DNA of 64,000 bases, taken from Phlegmacium glaucopus (lineage: Eukaryota; Basidiomycota; Agaricomycetes; Agaricales; Cortinariaceae). Position numbers and translations under genes: made by a program. Where the stretch lies: the NCBI GenBank assembly GCA_015039465.1, contig MU130378.1, positions 2,236,570-2,300,569 on the forward strand, given 5' to 3'. Of this stretch, positions 31,169 to 41,855 are shown piece by piece; position 1 is the first letter of the stretch; each line of letters starts with the position of its first letter. The notes under the pieces are model-generated. The model did no database searches and was not told where the DNA came from. It worked only from the letters and a program-made list of their open reading frames with translations.

Positions 31169-33733
31169 ATGGGCAAGTCTCAGAAAAAAAAGTCTATGCG
31201 CAGGCACAATCCTGTCCGTGTCCCAGATTCTCATTTACCCCGTGGCCTAGCATCGGCGTCACAGTCTTCCTCCAAATCAAATGAAATCCTTCCAATAATC
31301 CAAAAAGTTGTTTTCTCATCCATAATCCTAATTCCCTAACTCATTAAATTTCTAGATGGAAAGTTCGGACGCGGCAGAGCGTAAATGGGCCTGTGTAGCC
31401 GTGTCGAATTTGATTCAAAATGATCCATCGACTCGCCGATTACTTCAAGGAAAGAACGTTGTCGGCGCCTTGATTACTCGACTAACGGATAGTGAGGAAG
31501 AGGTGGTTGTGGAGGCTGTTGGTGCTTTGAGGTGTGTTCTCAAGTTTCCTTACATTTTTAAAAAAAATGATGGATTAGTATTTTGACAGAAATCTATGCA
31601 TCGATGGTGGCTATGACATTTGCGCCGAGATGTACAACAAAAGCATCTTGGTTCCTCTCAAAAATTTTATCCCCAAAGTCATTCCAACATACATTCCCAT
31701 TCAAACCGTAGCTCACAATCATTTTTTTGAAGATATCAGCTACCCTTTCCCAATACCTCTCGGAATCCCAAAAAGCAGCTGAAAACGTTCAAAAAATAAT
31801 TTATGAATTTGCTGATAATGTTATCACAACTATTTGGTGTCTTTCGTGGGTTTCCTTGACTTTATTCCACCGATCCTTCTTAACATCCGTAGAGAGACCT
31901 CAAATAAAGCATTGAATGCCATCAATGAACTTCATCTCGTCCCTTTCTTGATGTCTTTTCTTGCTGCTCGTGATCGGTTGCCATTGGCCCCAGTAACCTC
32001 CGCAGGTACTTGTGTTCAGATGCCCTGGAAAAGTTTACTCAGTTTGGCTAATATGTCCGCTCTGAAGCACAATGTCTTTATGTCTTGACAGACGATAATT
32101 ACCCTGCCATTTCGGATGTCAAAACTGACGCAAGCTACATCTCATGTCTGCTTTCGATCGCCCGTCAAGTGAACACCAACACCGATCCACGCACTGTCAC
32201 TTTGTCAGTACTTGCCGCTGGTGAGGATAATCCAAGGCTGTCAATGTTATTAAAATGTTAAACATAGCTCGCAGGAACATTGCGCAATATCACCCCTATA
32301 CCTCCACCGTCTGAGATCTCATCCCTCGATATCGACAAGGATCTTGTTTTACCCCTATTATTGCCTATTATCTCGTCAGTATCGATCGTCACTACTACTA
32401 ATGCAGTGCAAGAGCTTCTGCACAGAGAGGTACGACCAAATCGATAACTTGTTCTATTATTATCATGAACTTCTTCATAGGCTTCGGAACCTTTGATCGA
32501 AAATTTATCATTAAAAAGCACCCCAAAATCTGATCACAAGTCACCAATAGAAGTTGAATTGACATTGTTAGAGTCGAATTTACGGACTGTGCAGTTGGCT
32601 TTAGAAATCTTGACGGGGGCATGTGCAACGTTGCCAGACCCTGAACCAGATGCTCTTGAAAATGAAGCTAATAACGATGAAGGTACGAGAGAACTATATT
32701 TCGTCCTTATATCTCTGGTTTGACATAATTCTTCGACTAGACCTTGAGTTTGACATTCAAGATGATGTCGACGTCGACATGAGCACTCAACTGGACACCG
32801 ATTCGCCTCAAAATTCGAATGCAACGTTCCTTACAACACTAGTAGCCCCACTTCTTACTCTAATACAACCGACTGCTCTGTCTTTTCCTCCTCTCGCCGC
32901 TCCATCCCCACATCCACCAACAACATCTGCCTTAAGTGCACTACACATAAGCGCGTTCGAGTGTCTAAATAATGTATTTCTTTCTTTCACGACATCCCCT
33001 AATCCGAGCATTTCCTCAGATGCGAACAGTGGTCGCACTGTATGGGATGGTATTTGGTCTGCTTTAGGTTTGATTGGAACACAGACTGGTTTAGGTCAAG
33101 AACGGAGACAAGAAGCTTGGGATGTTGCAGTTGGAGTGCTCTGGGGTATTGGCAGAATTTGGAAGGGATCGATTGTAAGTTTCCTAAGTTTCTTTCCTTT
33201 TTGTCTATAGTAGTTCGATTAATTGGCTTCTCCAACCATCAGGCATCAAACACTGAACAAATCAATGTGTTGATACAGCTTTGCAACGCAACATCTGATC
33301 TACGTCTTCGAGTAAAATGCATAGGCACGCTTGAATGCCTTGCCCAAGATCCTAATGCTATTGCCAATAATCAAGTTTGTTCGCTTTAGTTAATATCATT
33401 TAACTGTACTTAAAGCATCAACAGATCATTGCCAACTATCTTTTATCTATTCTTCCCACATCTGATACTCCATCCCCCGCAGGCACCGAACCATTAATCC
33501 AAGCCGCATCAGCCCTCATCGACATTTATTCAGACGAATCCCTGCCTTACGATATCAACTTCCGACAAGGAAAATACCTCGACAGACTTGTAGCCAGCGT
33601 AGACGGCATAAAAACGGCTGTTAAAGCCATTGATAGACGGAAAGAAGGCGGGAAGGAGTTGAGACGGAGAGGAGATGAAGTACGAGAGAATTTGGTTGAT
33701 TTTATCCAGTATCGCAAAGATTTGCGACTTTGA
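31169..33733 (+). CDS. SYO1: Syo1 (symportin) homolog, HEAT/ARM-repeat ribosomal protein import factor
   Basis: Yeast Syo1 carries Rpl5 and Rpl11 together into the nucleus for 5S RNP assembly. Start ATG at 31169: MGKSQKKKSMRRHNPVRVPD, the basic Syo1-type N-terminus. About ten exons, all joining in frame: ERKWACVAVSNLIQNDPSTR, LITRLTDSEEEVVVEAVGAL then RNLCIDGGYDICAEMYNKSI, LVPLKNFIPKISATLSQYLS, NVITTIWCLSETSNKALNAI, AAQCLYVLTDDNYPAISDVK, VLAAGTLRNITPIPPPSEIS, an acidic loop DLEFDIQDDVDVDMSTQLDT as in Syo1, and a C-terminal end FIQYRKDLRL with TGA at 33731-33733. The HEAT units and acidic loop in the right order support orthology. Confidence 0.88.
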
Positions 33734-33904
33734 ATCGGAAGTAGATTCCAAGTTTTTGTGTTATGGATTGAAACATTGGGGGCTGAAGCGTTTGCATGAT
33801 CCTAAGACTAATGTAGCCCTTCACAAATTCACGACATGTGACGAGGGCTTCGTGAGGGAGGCAACATTTCTAGAAGATCACACTTTTAAAAAATAGAGGT
33901 GATT

Positions 33905-34506
33905 GCTTCATCCACCACCATCTATTCTTCCAGAGAAGGTTGGAACAAGATCAATAGGACTTTTGTGTTCACACCGGACGCCGTTCGTCCATTGCCAGTC
34001 TTCTGTAAGTATTCTAATGAGCTCATTAATTCAAAAACACTGATGATTGATTCTACATAGCACAAGCAGTTATCTCTAAAGGGCACGTCTATGCATCTGG
34101 TAACATCGGTTGCGATAAAAACTTCAAAATCATAGATGGCGGAGTGCAAGAGCAGACAGTAAGCATTCACAGTGCAACTGAAAAGAATTTGCCTGAACAA
34201 TAATTAAGCGTGTACTGCTGCGCAATCTGTCGGTTATCTTGAAAGCAGCGGGATCAGGCCTTGATCGTGTAGTCAAGGCCAATGTTTATCTAACCGACAT
34301 GGTTAATGATTTTAAACCCATGAATGAAGCCTATGCAGAACTGAGTGAGTGTGATTGATCTTTGAAGTCTTCAATATCCGAGATTTTGCTAAATTTATTT
34401 TTCCTAGTTTTTTGAAAAAGATAAGATGCCTGCGCGCACGTGTGTAGGAGTAGCATGCCTTCCCTTGGGAGCTGCTGTGGAAATTGAATGCATCGCAGAG
34501 GTATGA
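33905..34506 (+). CDS. RidA/YjgF (HMF1/MMF1) family imine deaminase, 5' end unresolved
   Basis: Hydrolyses reactive enamine/imine intermediates. Exons join as [40 protein letters not shown], then [40 protein letters not shown], and [20 protein letters not shown] ending ECIAEV at 34504-34506. The Arg in PARTCV and the final Glu region match the family's active site. Two oddities. No ATG is in frame upstream of ASSTTIYSS before a stop; the place expected for the start carries GTG. The intron after AYAE would start CTGAGT at 34341 if the usual FFEKDK is kept; a canonical GTGAGT with a later AG gives AYAELNKMPA in frame. It lies about 170 nt after SYO1 on the same strand. Confidence 0.75.
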
Positions 34507-34762
34507 TTTTATGTAAGGCGACCATTCTGACGCGCGATCTGAGTTTGAAATACTATAAATATATATAAATAACAGCTTATTTACAACTCAAGTTACTCAA
34601 CAATCAAACAATGATCGACGGTTTCCAAGGGTAAGGAGCATTTTCGGAGGCCTCTGCGCCCAGCTTAGTCAGAGGCAGCAGGGCTGCCTCTGACCTATGT
34701 CTCACTCAGTTATATCCTGACAACATGCCTTCAAATTGCCGCTGACATATGTGCTATTGTTA
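34507..34762. other. Start of the transposon-rich island
   Basis: Flank of the RidA gene. It holds the short perfect hairpin at 34668-34694 and then the left target site of a MITE. No gene. Confidence 0.5.
34668..34694. repeat. Perfect 12-bp stem hairpin
   Basis: GTCAGAGGCAGC, loop AGG, then the exact complement GCTGCCTCTGAC. Could be a transcription terminator-like fold or a transposon footprint; nothing else indicates which. Confidence 0.7.
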
Positions 34763-35293
34763 GGGTTACCAAAGTTCAGTTCAGTTCAGTTCTTCACCTC
34801 CTCAGCCTGAACTGAACTGAACTGTTTGCATATGGTCCTGAACTGAACTGAACCATTTAAGAACTGGTTTGAACTGAACTGAACTGAAGAACCATTATAA
34901 TATCTGAAAATTTATTGTACAAAGACCTTTCTTAGCCCTTAGCCACTTGATTTCCACTTATATATGATCTTGGAACTCCTCTAGAACACAGAAAACCATT
35001 GATTTATATTTATTTTCCTAAATAGGCAGTACTAATCTATGCTGACATAATAACATCACATACCAAGTCTGGCCATTACCTCCTTCCTTAGCCATTATTT
35101 CATGCTCAAAAGGACTGCCAAACCATTTCAATGTTCATAAATTACTAAAGGATCACTTTCCAGAAAATGTTAAGTCAAAAGAAGACAATTGCCTGGCCTT
35201 CTAGGACCTAATGGTTCAGCAGTTCAGTTCAGTTCGAACTGCATGAACCATAAATATCTAAATGCCTGAACCTGAACTGAACTTTGGTAACCC
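34763..35293. mobile_element. MITE with TA target duplication
   Basis: 531 bp. Ends are GGGTTACCAAAGTTCAGTTC and its near-perfect inverse ending CTTTGGTAACCC; both are flanked by TA, as for Tc1/mariner-type insertions. Inside each end are repeated TTCAG/CTGAA units (GAACTGAACTGAACTG). No coding capacity. Confidence 0.85.
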
Positions 35294-36345
35294 TAGTGTT
35301 AAGTTTAAGACAAAAGGAGAAGTCACATCGGAGTTACTCCAGAACGGACGGAACAGAACTGGAACAGTAACCCGGAAAGGACGTTGGCCTCAGTGTGTGT
35401 GCTGTGCCACCCAGCTCCTAAGGTGTCCTGATTTCGGAACGGAAGAGGAAAGTAACAAGTCGGAAGACCTCAGTGACTTAGAGGAAAAAACAAGAGGAGG
35501 AAACTAAGCTGATATTCGAACTGAGGGAAAACATACAAGTTTTGAGTACTTAAATAATAAAAGGAATAGCAACTGAAATATAAAAGATAAATATAAGTGC
35601 TGCGTTCTGCTCCCGGAAAGGTCCTGCATTCTTGGGTGAATAATCCATGGCTGGTGTGCTGACTGATGATGGGAAAGATGATGACAAAGAATAGTGGTAG
35701 TGGCGAAGAAGTGATAACGGGTTTGGAGTATGGACGGAGGAACCGGAATGACACGGAGAAGTCTCGGAGTTGAACATAGGAAGAGTAGTTCGGGATATAA
35801 GAGAAGGCACTGTACGGAGTACGGACTACCGGAAACAGCTCCAACGGAGCTGGACCGGAGTAACGTAAGACGGAATGTAACACCTAGCTATTGTTATAGC
35901 TGAGACTGTGTCAGTGGCAGAGGATTCGTAAGGTAGTCTCTTGATATAAGACCTGGGTGTCCTCGAGTCTGTCCTTCCCATACACTCTCAGAGATTGCCC
36001 AGGTAAGCACTTCATGCCCCAATCTCTCTCTATTTTCTCTCACCTCTCTTCGAATGTTAGGCTTCGCCTTCATTCTTGCACAGTGAGAATATCTCTCTGC
36101 CATTGGCATTGCTGTCCTTCATTCTATACTACTTTACCTTACTTACTCTCAGTTTCAGATTTTTCTCTGCTAGAATTTCAGCTACCCACCCTCCCTCTCC
36201 TTTTTGTGTATCTACTTTTTATACACTATGTAGCCTCTAGCTCTCCACTCTCACATCTCCTCTCACATCTCTGTAATTTTAGGATTTGTCTTTGATGAAT
36301 CGCTTATCCACTACCTTTATCATTAAGTGTGCATTTTGCTTAGGC
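35294..36345. other. Unclassified repetitive region
   Basis: About 1.05 kb with no gene. Read on the minus strand, the part 35480-35900 looks like a retroelement leader or LTR: a CTCTTATATCCC TATA-like site near 35795 downstream of Cys/Ser-poor CGG-rich sequence, pyrimidine runs, and the small inverted repeat around CAGCTCCGTTGGAGCTG at about 35837. I cannot define its ends. Confidence 0.35.
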
Positions 36346-36549
36346 TGGTGGGTAATGCCTGTCACCTGTGACATCTGGCTTGGCATGTGTCACACATATG
36401 TCACATCTCAGAAACTGAGACACTGAGCTCTCTGTACAACACTCCCAGAGGGGACTTTCAGTGATTTATATCCATATAAATAGGATGTGAATCAGCTACA
36501 ATAAATAAAATTTTGTGAATTGGTACTGTTGTGTCTGGACACATGTTTC

Positions 36550-36880
36550 CCCAGCCAAATTGATGGCTGAAACTTCTAAGGTATGAAACTCTTCAAACAC
36601 TCATTTCTGGGATTTGTTTTGGTGGGAGAATATGTAATATTTTATATTCTTAACATTTTGTTGGGAGTAGAATTTTTAATTTCATGCCCCAAGTATGAGA
36701 TAAGGGCTCTTAGCACCCAGTATCTCATACTTAGAGCATGAAATTAAAAACCCCACTCCCAAAAAAATGTTCAGAATCAAACTTAGAACATATTATCCCA
36801 CCAAAACAAGTCCAAGAAATGAGTTGTTGTAGAGTTCTATTCCTTAGAAACTTCAGCCATCAATTTGGCTAGCATTGGCT
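36550..36880. repeat. Long imperfect inverted repeat
   Basis: The left arm (about 36550-36700, from AGCCAAATTGATGGCTGAA to AAGTATGAGATA) is repeated in inverse at about 36713-36876, with many substitutions. The arms are separated by only about 12-15 nt (GGGCTCTTAGCACC), so a transcript would fold into a hairpin of roughly 150 bp. Confidence 0.8.
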
Positions 36881-38260
36881 TGATATCACTTGTTTTATTA
36901 AGCTCAACATGTAAAATCAGATAATTAGACTCCTGAGGAATGTTTAGGATACATTGTAGAGCATTTATTATCACCAAGATGAGTTACAGAAACTAGTTTA
37001 TTAAGTGTTCTATAGGTTGGAAGTCTCAAACATCACACTGTGGATGAAATTGGCTGAAGATCACTCAGTTGTGAGGGGTTAAAAGCAGAATAAAAAAATC
37101 TAACTCCTAAGAAATGTTGAGAATATATGGTAGAGTATATTTTGTCACTATGATAGGCTGCAGAACCAAGTTTCTGAAGAGTTCTATAGGCTGGAAGTCT
37201 TAAAAATTGCAATTTAGCAGGGATTTGGGTGGGGTTTGCTTAATTGTAGGGTTCTAAGTGTGAAATAAAATAAAGAAACTCCTGAGGAATATTTTTGACA
37301 CACCATAGACAATTTTTGGTACAGGAATAGCTACAAAGTGCAGTTTATGAACAGTTCTATAGGTTGGAAGTTTCAAATTTGGCTGGGAACTGCCACCAGC
37401 TCACTTATTTTTAAGGGCTTGAGTGTGAAATAAAAAATTCTAACTCATGAGAGATGTTCATAATACATAGTATAGTATTTTATGTCAGTAATATGAGTTA
37501 CATAAACCAGTTTTAGAAGTGTTCTATAGGATAGAAGGAGGACTTTACACTCCCCCACATTGTCCGGCCGGAATTCCGCCAGACTGACCGGACTCCGCCG
37601 GACTCCAGAACAGTCCGGTCAGAGTCCAGTCAGAGTCTGGTGGAAGTAAAAAACATGCCTGTATCCCCTCCTAACCTAAGAACGCACTACCGCGCGGACA
37701 GAAAATATCCCCCTCCCTAAATCTAAATATAACCCTAAATTCTATCAAAAGTCCGGCGGACTGTGACCAGACATACAGTCCAGGCATTTTTCTACTTTCA
37801 CCGGACTCTGACCGGACTCTCACTGGACTTTTACCAGAATTTTAGTGGAGTCTGCCAGACTTCCGCCGGACTCCGGCCGGACAATGTGGGGGACTGTAAA
37901 GTACACGATAGAAGTTGCCAACACTGCATTTTAGCAGGAATTTGTGTGGAAACTGTTCATTTATAAGGGCCTGAGTGTGAAATAAAACAATATAACTGCT
38001 GATAACTATTGGAAATATATATTAGATAATTTCACATCACCAAGACAAGTTACATAAACCCATTTCTGAAGTGTTCTATTGGCTGGAAGCTGAAAAATGG
38101 CATTTTGGCAGGGACTTGGGTAGAAATTGCTCATTTGTAGGGTCCTGTGTGTGTAATAAAATAGAATAACTGCTGGGAAATATTTATGATACATGGTAGA
38201 GAATTTCACATCACCAAAACATGTTGCAGAAATAAATAATTGAAGTGTTATATTGCTTAG
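36832..38260. repeat. Degenerate tandem array, period about 172 bp
   Basis: The marker GTTCTATAGGnTGGAAGT recurs near 36832, 37007, 37180, 37352, 37521, 38072 and 38245. The spacing is 169-175 bp once the nested 377 bp (element plus one target copy) is removed from the 37521-38072 interval. Units also share GCAGGGAnTTGnGTG and GTGTGAAATAAAA blocks. Confidence 0.75.
37538..37906. mobile_element. 369-bp TIR element with 8-bp target duplication
   Basis: Flanked by direct repeats GATAGAAG (37530-37537 and 37907-37914). Terminal inverted repeats: ACTTTACACTCCCCCACATT at left, with the inverse of ACTTTACAGTCCCCCACATT at right, followed by TGTCCGGCCGGA on both sides. Subterminal sequence is packed with short GGACTCCGG/CCGGACTCTG repeats in both orientations. 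An 8-bp duplication fits hAT or the KDZ (Kyakuja-Dileera-Zisupton) superfamily common in mushrooms; which one is inference. It is inserted within the 172-bp array. Confidence 0.85.
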
Positions 38261-38789
38261 AAGTTTCAGTCCACCAGACAAAGAAAGCATAGCCACCTCA
38301 AAAAACCACACAACCACCATTTATATCATAAAAATTCATTCAATATATGTTCACATGATGCTATAATATATTTATGATACAAAATAAATCATCCAAAATG
38401 ATGCAGAACTGAGTGAGCAAGCTATGTTTCAAGTGTTTCACACTTTGTCACACATTTGGCAATGTGACATGACATAACACTGCCAAATCCATAACAGGCA
38501 TTGCCCACCACCACAATGACTGCAGGCCGTCATCCCCAGTGAAAAGCCCAGGAAACCAGGTCAAACTGGAGGAAATCAGATTCAATTAATTTTATTTAGC
38601 TTAAAAATCCATTGTTGGCTCAATCTGAATTACAAATTTATTGAATGACATTGAATCCCATTCATACAAAATGAATCTATTGCTACAGCTACCTGTTGAG
38701 CCATATAGAGTGATATTGAACCATGTTGAAGTGACGGTGATTGAAGCAAATCTAACCAGATTAAAGCATGTTGAAGCGACGCCATTGAG

Positions 38790-39672
38790 TGATATAAATT
38801 GTTGTTTGTGTTGTTATATAACACCAACCAGAGAGAAGTGGACCAGTCTTTAGGTCAAGAGACTCCCTGTTGTTCATTTAGGGAAGGTGTAACCTTGACT
38901 TGTAACACACAGAGATAGGGAGCAAGAGTAGAGGTGAGGAGGATGAGGATGAAGGTCTTGGAAGATGAATGGGGTAGAAGATGAGGATGAGGATGGGTAA
39001 GAAAGCGCAGCCTTGATAACACTTGACACACTGCGAGAATAATCCTCTGCTGCTGATTCATCTGCAATTCCTGCTTAGTTGTGATCCTCTTGGACTTCCT
39101 AAGTTGTCATAAAGAGGGTGGGAAGGCTTCATGTACCGCATGAATGATGGTTTTGGCAGTGAATGATAAGATAAGAGGTAGGTAATTGAGGATAGGGGAC
39201 TGAGTGAGATCCAAGAGCGAGGGATGGCAAGATAGATGGCTGAGGGGAAGACTTGTGGGTCCATAGCCACAACAATAATGACAAAGCCTTGTACATAATG
39301 GGAGATGTAGTTGATGCGTCCATAAAGGGGCCGTTCTTGAAATGATGGACCAAAGATACAATCAAACACAAGCCGATGACCGATGTGAATAGTAGATTGA
39401 TCACTTTGTTGGATCACTAACCAAGGAACAAATAGATGGTAGATGCTTAGGAGCATGTCGATAGTGAAAACGATGGAGAGCATAGTGTGAGACATTGAGA
39501 GAGTATGTTGAGCGATGAGGGTGATAATGTTGAATGAATGATTTGTCGACCAGGAACATGATTCAGGGCTGCTTCCAAAATAGGTAAGTGAATTCAAAGT
39601 CCGCTTATTTTCATGATGGCAACTTTTAAGCTTTCTTCTCACGCTACCAATCAGTATTGGTGTGTGATAGCT
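38790..39672 (+). mobile_element. Unclassified 1.4-kb repeat, copy 1 (internally deleted)
   Basis: Runs from ATAAATTGTTGTTTGTG to ACCAATCAGTATTGGTG, the same ends as copies at 40492 and 49741, but lacks roughly 500 bp in the middle. Contains a GATGAGGATGAGGATG simple run and an uninterrupted minus-strand frame of about 190 codons also present in the other copies. Confidence 0.8.
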
Positions 39673-40491
39673 AGATGAAACCCCAGAAAACGATCTAAAA
39701 TTCCTAATATCAAGTCAGCCTAAAACTGAATTTGGGTGCGAAGAACAGTTCTACACACCAGAAAAGGGGAGAAATGGTGGAGATTTGAAACAGGGGCAGG
39801 ATAGGACCAAGACCCAGAGCATTCAATGAGTTTGAGCCCAGTTTTGACGACATTCATCAGCCAAGGAGAAGAACAAAGCACTAAGTAAGAAAAGAAGAGG
39901 CAGGAGACACGACAAGGGACTGAAGCGGTGATGATGGCACTGGGGATTGAAATTTGAGCGAAGTGGCAATTCTTGCAATATTAATGGAAAATACAGAAGT
40001 GAGTGTCGAAAACAGCAAAAATTTCAGACTGAAGCGTGAGATTGGGAACAGAGCAGCAAAAGAAAAGACAGAGAAAACTGCAAGCATTAGGAAACATCAG
40101 AGCCAGCGCCTTTAATTGCCACCCTGGGTCGACTTGGACTTTGATACCTTGCTTAGGTCGTTCCACCTCTGAGGGTAATGCAGTGCTGAGAAATATGGAT
40201 TGGAGGACAGTACTATATATACACAGACCTTGATTTTGGGCTTTGAAAGGCCTTTGTAGTACTTATTGAATGCGGTGCAGGTAATTGGTTGGTTGTCCTC
40301 GAGGAATTTAATATAGCAAAGGTTCCTATGGGAAAAATTGTGAGCTTTTGGACACATCAGCGAAACTCCATTTGTCTGGCTTGTCTGGCGCCAGACGAAC
40401 CAGACGTCACCAGACTGCCATATTTGGTATGGCGACATAATGACGCTCCCGATGCCATAAAAATTTCACACCCAGAAATGGATTCTGACGC
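39673..40491. other. Spacer between two inverted repeat copies
   Basis: About 820 bp between repeat copies 1 and 2, which face opposite directions. It includes the 14-nt palindrome GTCTGGCGCCAGAC at 40383-40396 within a cluster of CCAGAC/GTCTGG motifs, resembling the subterminal repeats of the 8-bp-duplication elements. No gene recognised. Confidence 0.45.
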
Positions 40492-41855
40492 CGGTATCAC
40501 GCACCAATACTGATTGGTAGCATGAGAAGAAAGCTTAAAAGTCGCCATCATGAAAATAAGCAGACTTCAAATTCACTTACCTATTTTGGAAGCAGCCCTG
40601 AATCGTGTTCCTGGTCAACAAAATCATTCGTTCAACGATAACATCCCCATCGCTCATCATACTCTCAATGTCTCACACTATGCTCTCCATCGTTTTCACT
40701 ATTGACATGCTCCTAAGCATATACCATCCATTCGTTCCTTGGCTAGTGATCCAGCAAAGCGATCAATCTACTATTCGCATCGGTCATCGGCTTGCGTTTG
40801 ATCGTATCTTTGGTCCATCATTTCAAGAACGGCCCCTTCATGGACGCATCAACTACATCTCCCATTATGTACAAGGCTTTGTCATTGTTGTTGTGGCTAT
40901 GGACCCACAAGTCTTCCCCTCAGCCATCTATCTTGCCATCCCTCGCTCTTGGATCTCACTCAGTCCCCTATCCTCAATTATCTACCTCTTATCTTATCAT
41001 TCACTGCCAAAACCATCATTCACGCGGTACCTGAAGCCTTCCCACCCTCTTTATGACAATTTAGGAAGTCCAGGAGGATCATGACTAAGCAGGAATTGCA
41101 GATGAATCAGCAGCAGAGGATTATTCTCGCAGTGTGTCAAGTGTTATCAAGGCTGCGCGACATGGGACCATGGGCAAGTAGTGTTTTCTCGGGAACAAGG
41201 CTGCGCCTTTCAAGTGTTGACTCAGGACCTTTCATATTTTGACATGACCACACGGCTATGGAGCTGATATATTTTTGCTATTAGGCTATGCGCACTGCCT
41301 TCTTTTCTTTTCTCTCGCACTTTGACACTTGTACAGAATTTTTTATTGTTCCTTCTTCTTTTTCTTGTTCTTTTCTTCTCGCAGCTGTCCTTTCTTCATT
41401 CCTCTTCTGACAGCGCGTACTCCTTTCTTTTTTTATTTGTTTTACATAGCCTCATCCTTAAGGTATAAATACTGCTCTTTTGTACCAGGATAGTTCAGTT
41501 CAGTTCAATTCATTCTTAGTCCCCAACAATCATCATCTCAGTGGAATTCCAGTGAATTCCTCCCTTAAAGCTCGCTTTTATTGCCCCTTACTGTCAATCT
41601 ATCCCCTATCCCTCAACCGCTATAGTCTTACTGAAGACTCTCTCTTGCTCATCCTCATCCTCATCTTATACCTCATTCATCTTCCAAGACCTTCATCCTC
41701 CTCCTTCTCTTCTCTATTCTTTCCCCTTACCTCTGTGTGTTAAAAGTCAAGGTTATACCTTCCCTAAATAAACAACAGGGAGTCTCTTGACCTAAGGTCT
41801 GGTCCACTGCTCTCTGGTTGGTGTTTATATACAACACAAACAACGATTTATACCA
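40492..41855 (-). mobile_element. Unclassified 1.4-kb repeat, copy 2 (inverted)
   Basis: Near full length, inverted relative to copies 1 and 3. It has a good promoter-like stretch on the plus strand (AAGGTATAAATACTGCTC at about 41460, TATA box) followed by pyrimidine-rich sequence and CAACAATCATCATCTC, as in an LTR R-U5. It ends directly against the Ty3/gypsy pol remnant (CAAACAACGATTTATA). A solo LTR or LTR-like non-autonomous element is the best guess. Confidence 0.75.

Larger units (their letters stand above)
36346..38513. mobile_element. Non-autonomous TIR element, about 2.2 kb
   Basis: Left end GGTGGGTAATGCCTGTCA and right end (reverse complement) GGTGGGCAATGCCTGTTA match at 16 of 18 positions, followed on both sides by TGTCAC-rich subterminal sequence. 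Inside there is no coding sequence, only a long inverted repeat, a degenerate tandem array and a nested smaller element. No clear target duplication found. Confidence 0.65.

Noticed and set aside
39058..39642. 194-codon ORF as a host gene
   Set aside because: It lies wholly inside a repeat present in several copies, has no recognisable domain, and overlaps other open frames; kept only as a low-interest finding.
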